A program made the position numbers and the translations under genes. Positions 5,979-8,225 of a stretch of 8,225 nt of DNA are shown piece after piece (the stretch's first letter is position 1; each line of letters opens with the position of its first letter). Source of the DNA: Desulfotignum sp. Lineage in GTDB: Bacteria; Desulfobacterota; Desulfobacteria; Desulfobacterales; Desulfobacteraceae. The DNA is taken from assembly GCA_011390235.1 (NCBI GenBank), contig JAABSS010000501.1, forward strand, positions 1 through 8,225, read 5' to 3'. The notes under the pieces are model-generated. The model did not search any database, had not been told where the DNA came from, and saw only the letters and a list, made by a program, of their open reading frames with translations.

Positions 5979-7472
5979 ATGGCAGCAAAAATCCTGCTGG
6001 TTGATGATGAGGCAGGGATCAGAAAGGTTCTGGGCATTACCCTTGAAGATGCAGGGTATGAAGTTCACACGGCAGCAGACGGCAAAACCGGCCGTGCGCT
6101 TGTAGACAAACTCGCCCCCGATATTGTGCTCACGGATATCAGGATGCCGGGCATGGACGGCATTGCACTGCTCAAATCCATTAAACAGGCATACAAGGAT
6201 ATCGAGGTGATCATGATCACCGGCCACGGAGACCTGAAGCTTGCCATTGAAAGCCTGAAAATGGATGCCGTGGATTTCATCACCAAACCCGTGAACAATG
6301 ATATCCTTGAAATCGCTTTAAAACGCGCCAACGACAGAATCGCCACCCGCAGGAAACTGGAACAATATACCCGGAACCTGGAAGGGCTGGTGGCGGAAAA
6401 AACCAGGAAACTGGCTGAATCGGAAAAACGCTATGTCCAGCTGTTCAATGAATCTCCTTCTTTTATCACCATCCAGGACAAAGATTTTCATATTGTCGAA
6501 TCCAACAACCGGTTCAAGGAACAGTTCGGAGATACCCCTGCCATGTGCTGTTATCAGGTGTACAGGCAGCGCACCAGCCCCTGTGACAATTGTCCGGTAA
6601 AAAAGACATTTGCAGACAGCAGGTCCCATACCGCTGAAATGGATGTGACCATCAAAGACGGCAGCACCCGCAATTTTTTTATCCAGACATCAGCCATCCT
6701 TGATGACAACGGCCATATCAGCCATGTCATGGAAATGTCCACCGATGTCACGGTGATCCACCAGCTCCAGGACCATCTGGCAGCCCTGGGACTGCACATT
6801 TCTTCCATTTCCCACGGCATCAAAGGCATGCTCACCGGACTGGACGGCGGCGACTACCTCATCAGATCCGGTCTGGAAAAGCAGGACTTTGCCCTGATTT
6901 CCGACGGGTGGGATATTGTAAAGGAAAAAATCTCCAGTATCCGGCACATGGTTCTGGACATTTTGTTTCATTCCAAGGACCGGCCTTTGGACATGCAGCC
7001 GGTATCTGTGTTTGATTTTATCCAGGAACTGGTCACCACCATGGATCCCCGGATGAAAAAGCAGAATATCTCCCTGGAACTGGATATTCCCCAGCCCAGT
7101 AGTGATGTGCTGGTCATGATGGACAGAACCGTCATGTTTGCCGCCTGTCTGGCAATCCTGGAAAATGCCGTGGATGCCTGTGTCAGTGTGAAAGACAGGA
7201 AAAAAGATCTGAAAATCCGCATACAGGTTGCATTTACCGGGAACCAGACCCTGTTCAAAATCAGGGACAACGGCAAAGGCCTGGACAGAAAATACCACAA
7301 AGAGGTGTTTTCCCTGTTTTATTCAGACAAGGGAAACAAAGGTACAGGACTGGGGCTCTTCATAGCCCAGCGGTCCGTCAAGAAGCACCAGGGGATTATC
7401 CATATTGATTCCATCCCGAAAGAATTTACTGAATTCACCATTGCCATCCCCAAAAAAATATCAGATATTTGA
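5979..7472 (+). CDS. Receiver-PAS-histidine kinase fusion protein (soluble, atypical His-box)
   Basis: This 497-residue cytoplasmic protein has a receiver (1-120; D9-D10, phosphoacceptor D53, T81, K103-P104), a charged coiled-coil linker (about 120-150), one PAS domain (about 152-262) and a kinase core. The PAS domain carries a Cys/Tyr motif, C191-Y192, C202 and C205-P206, with the same spacing as PAS1 of the haem-c kinase. The putative phosphoacceptor is H279 in SHGIKG, where the residue after His is Gly, not Glu or Asp, and the usual Asn is also Gly. ATP-site motifs are N396 (ENAVDA), D430 (DNGKGL), FSLFYSDK and G455 (GTGLGL). The region after H279 shares its pattern with the kinase at 2902-4047 (Gly-Trp about 35 residues on, then LD-x-L-x3-K). 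The start has only a weak ribosome-binding site, and other nearby ATGs are out of frame. It appears to be the last gene of the operon; no terminator with a clear U-tract follows. Confidence 0.92.
   Translation: MAAKILLVDDEAGIRKVLGITLEDAGYEVHTAADGKTGRALVDKLAPDIVLTDIRMPGMDGIALLKSIKQAYKDIEVIMITGHGDLKLAIESLKMDAVDFITKPVNNDILEIALKRANDRIATRRKLEQYTRNLEGLVAEKTRKLAESEKRYVQLFNESPSFITIQDKDFHIVESNNRFKEQFGDTPAMCCYQVYRQRTSPCDNCPVKKTFADSRSHTAEMDVTIKDGSTRNFFIQTSAILDDNGHISHVMEMSTDVTVIHQLQDHLAALGLHISSISHGIKGMLTGLDGGDYLIRSGLEKQDFALISDGWDIVKEKISSIRHMVLDILFHSKDRPLDMQPVSVFDFIQELVTTMDPRMKKQNISLELDIPQPSSDVLVMMDRTVMFAACLAILENAVDACVSVKDRKKDLKIRIQVAFTGNQTLFKIRDNGKGLDRKYHKEVFSLFYSDKGNKGTGLGLFIAQRSVKKHQGIIHIDSIPKEFTEFTIAIPKKISDI
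7456..7470. repeat. 15-bp perfect palindrome at the 3' end of the kinase gene
   Basis: AAATATC-A-GATATTT is a 7+1+7 inverted repeat that overlaps the last codons of the kinase gene and the first two bases of its stop codon context. It partly overlaps the first copy of the downstream direct repeat. It lacks a following U-tract, so it looks more like a protein-binding half of the promoter region than a terminator. Confidence 0.6.
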
Positions 7473-7503
7473 CACAAAAAACATCTGATATTTGACACAA
7501 AAC
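7460..7503 (+). repeat. Tandem direct repeat, 23-bp period, spanning the -35 region
   Basis: Two copies of ATCwGATATTTGACACAAAA start at 7460 and 7483. Sixteen bases (GATATTTGACACAAAA, 7464-7479 and 7487-7502) are identical and the only mismatch is A/T at the fourth position. The 23-bp offset is close to two helical turns, so both copies face nearly the same side of DNA. Copy 1 covers the kinase stop codon; copy 2 contains the -35 hexamer of the promoter. This suggests paired binding sites for a regulator; a small local duplication is the alternative. Confidence 0.8.
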
Positions 7504-7519
7504 GTTTTATTGTTATGAT
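7492..7519 (+). promoter_or_regulatory. Predicted sigma70-type promoter for the acidic-protein gene
   Basis: A consensus -35 hexamer TTGACA (7492-7497) is followed after 16 bases by TATGAT (7514-7519, five of six matches to TATAAT). The region is AT-rich, and the spacer contains the 10-bp palindrome AAAACGTTTT (7499-7508). Transcription would begin near 7526, giving a leader of about 46 bases. This makes the downstream genes a separate transcription unit from the kinase operon. Confidence 0.75.
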
Positions 7520-7529
7520 TAATACAATG

Positions 7530-7548
7530 TTCACATCTCAGATGTGAA
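7530..7548. promoter_or_regulatory. Perfect 19-bp palindrome just downstream of the predicted start site, probable operator
   Basis: TTCACATCT-C-AGATGTGAA is a perfect 9+1+9 inverted repeat located at about +5 to +23 of the predicted transcript. The position is typical of a repressor-dimer operator. As RNA it could form an 8-bp stem with a 3-base loop, but no U-tract follows, so an intrinsic terminator is unlikely. The bound regulator is not identifiable from this window. Confidence 0.7.
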
Positions 7549-7558
7549 GCGCATTTTA

Positions 7559-7567
7559 GGGGGGGGG
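7559..7567 (+). promoter_or_regulatory. Nine-G homopolymer serving as the ribosome-binding site
   Basis: A run of nine G follows TTTTA and ends four bases before the ATG at 7572. No other Shine-Dalgarno-like sequence is present, so the G-run itself must pair with the CCUCC of 16S rRNA. Tract-length change by slippage would shift spacing and pairing of the site. A sequencing artefact in run length is also possible. Confidence 0.65.
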
Positions 7568-7571
7568 TATT

Positions 7572-7982
7572 ATGGCAAAATGGATGACAATCAGTGATGC
7601 CGTGGATGCGTTCGGGCTGTATGATCTGTTCACAGAAATCGTTGATTCCTACAGCGAGGATATGGATGATCACAGCTCGGTTGCGTCGGAACTGCTGGAT
7701 CTGCTGGAAGAACATGATGAAGAATATGCATTTTTTGCAGACCCGGACGGGGATTATGCCGAAAGTTTTGAGCGGAATCTGCGGGATGCCGTGGGCGTGA
7801 TTTTTGAAGAATACGACCTGGGCGATCTGCCGGAAGATGAATTTCTGGATACAGCAGTGGATGAAGATGAACTCGATGATATCTATGTGGACAAATTTGA
7901 TGAGGGCATAAAACAGGACAGGGTGGATTTGGAGCCCTTTGATGATGACCCGGAGGATGATGATGCAGATACGCCAGTTTAG
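7572..7982 (+). CDS. Extremely acidic protein of unknown function (136 aa)
   Basis: I do not recognise a family. By my count the 136 residues include 32 Asp and 18 Glu against 3 Lys and 3 Arg, with acidity rising towards the C-terminus, which ends in a nearly pure Asp/Glu stretch (FDDDPEDDDAD). The N-terminal 30 residues (MAKWMTISDAVDAFGLYDLF) are more ordinary and could form a helical domain. There is no signal peptide, membrane span or cysteine. The start is supported by the G-rich ribosome-binding site and the upstream promoter. The last 20 bases overlap the start of the next gene, so the two are probably translationally coupled. Possible roles are a DNA mimic, a divalent-cation binder or an acidic chaperone-like partner; none can be chosen from sequence alone. 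Coding is supported by the overlap arrangement and a codon pattern like that of its neighbours. Confidence 0.8.
   Translation: MAKWMTISDAVDAFGLYDLFTEIVDSYSEDMDDHSSVASELLDLLEEHDEEYAFFADPDGDYAESFERNLRDAVGVIFEEYDLGDLPEDEFLDTAVDEDELDDIYVDKFDEGIKQDRVDLEPFDDDPEDDDADTPV
7952..7956 (+). promoter_or_regulatory. Ribosome-binding site that decides the start of the hydrolase gene
   Basis: GGAGG inside the 3' end of the acidic-protein gene lies six bases before the ATG at 7963. Two other in-frame ATGs at 7957 and 7960 are too close to it for good initiation, so 7963 is preferred. Confidence 0.65.
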
Positions 7983-8225
7983 ATACAGTGCAGACAACCT
8001 GGGGTATCTGGTTTTTTCAAAAGACACGGGCGTAGCCATTGATGCCGGTGCTGTTGCAGATATGACGGGTTTTGCACAAGAACATCATATTACCATAGCG
8101 TATGTCACAAACACCCATCTGCACCATGACCATATCAGCGGCAATGACCAGTTGCTGGAAAAAACCGGGGCGGTTTTTCTGGACTGCAGGGATTTTGCAG
8201 ACAAACAGAAAATTCAGCTGGGCCG
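7963..8225 (+). CDS. Metallo-beta-lactamase-fold hydrolase, glyoxalase II-like (3' end outside window)
   Basis: The 87 visible residues begin MQIRQFRYSADNLGYLVF and continue into the beta-strand and acidic turn typical of the fold (GVAIDAGAV). They then show the zinc-binding signature THLHHDHISGN, with H52, H54, D56 and H57 of the HxHxDH motif. Hydrolases of this type cleave thioesters such as S-lactoylglutathione or act on related substrates, using one or two metal ions. The lack of a signal peptide suggests a cytoplasmic enzyme. It overlaps the acidic-protein gene by 20 bases and probably shares its promoter. The true substrate cannot be told from this fragment; related sulfur-transfer or persulfide enzymes share the same motif. 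The frame stays open to the window edge. Confidence 0.87.
   Translation, partial: MQIRQFRYSADNLGYLVFSKDTGVAIDAGAVADMTGFAQEHHITIAYVTNTHLHHDHISGNDQLLEKTGAVFLDCRDFADKQKIQLG

Noticed and set aside
7469..7474. First TTGACA copy as a second -35 element
   Set aside because: No acceptable -10 hexamer lies 15-19 bases downstream (the sequence there is TTTGAC).
7530..7548. Palindrome read as an intrinsic terminator of the kinase operon
   Set aside because: The stem is AT-rich and no U-tract follows directly; it lies downstream of a good promoter, so an operator fits better.
7957..7962. Upstream in-frame ATG codons at 7957 and 7960 as the hydrolase start
   Set aside because: They lie directly against the GGAGG site; the ATG at 7963 has proper spacing and begins where family members usually begin.
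7461..8039. Minus-strand open frame of 192 codons across the promoter region and the acidic gene
   Set aside because: The Ile/His/Phe-rich product is what the reverse complement of Asp/Glu codons gives, and it would cross the predicted + strand promoter and both downstream genes.
1..8225. CRISPR array, tRNA/rRNA genes, insertion sequence or attachment site
   Set aside because: No repeat-spacer pattern, RNA gene, transposase or flanking terminal repeats were found; the only clear repeats are those at the promoter near 7460-7550.

Overview
This window most likely comes from an anaerobic, sulfate-reducing-type deltaproteobacterium (Desulfobacterales-like). The clues are a multihaem c-type cytochrome, a sensor kinase with periplasmic haem-c motifs, PAS domains with the Cys-Tyr…CxxCP motif common in that group, moderate GC content and densely packed signalling genes. 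The family assignment is inference, because no rRNA or other marker gene is present.

Layout. All genes lie on the + strand. Block 1 (about 1-7472) looks like one long operon with gaps of at most about 25 bases or small overlaps. It holds, in order: the 3' end of an acidic tetrahaem cytochrome c3-like gene (2-238); a stand-alone receiver (248-598); a membrane-bound haem-c/HAMP/PAS/PAS histidine kinase (620-2905); a soluble receiver-histidine kinase fusion (2902-4047); an unrecognised 178-residue protein (4072-4608); a tandem universal stress protein (4612-5526); a second stand-alone receiver (5542-5955); and a receiver-PAS-histidine kinase fusion (5979-7472). Block 2 starts after a 99-base gap that holds a good sigma70-type promoter, a 23-bp-spaced direct repeat and a perfect 19-bp palindrome. 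It encodes an extremely acidic 136-residue protein of unknown function (7572-7982), then a metallo-beta-lactamase-fold hydrolase that runs off the end (7963-8225).

How the genes may work together. The cytochrome carries electrons in the periplasm. The first kinase exposes two haem-c attachment motifs to that compartment, so it is a plausible reader of periplasmic redox state or of a ligand that binds haem. Inside the cell there are three kinases and four receiver domains, but no DNA-binding or other recognisable output domain. The block therefore looks like a multi-step phosphorelay whose final effector lies elsewhere or is a non-standard partner, with the Usp and the unknown protein as candidates. 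From memory, the Tmc (transmembrane redox complex) locus of Desulfovibrio also places an acidic tetrahaem cytochrome near receivers, a kinase, a Usp and a small unknown protein. If that holds, this is a rearranged and expanded version of the same signalling module.

The strongest leads are the haem-c kinase next to the cytochrome, the effector-less phosphorelay with two kinases of an atypical His-box type, and the operator-rich promoter with a nine-G tract as ribosome-binding site in front of the acidic protein.
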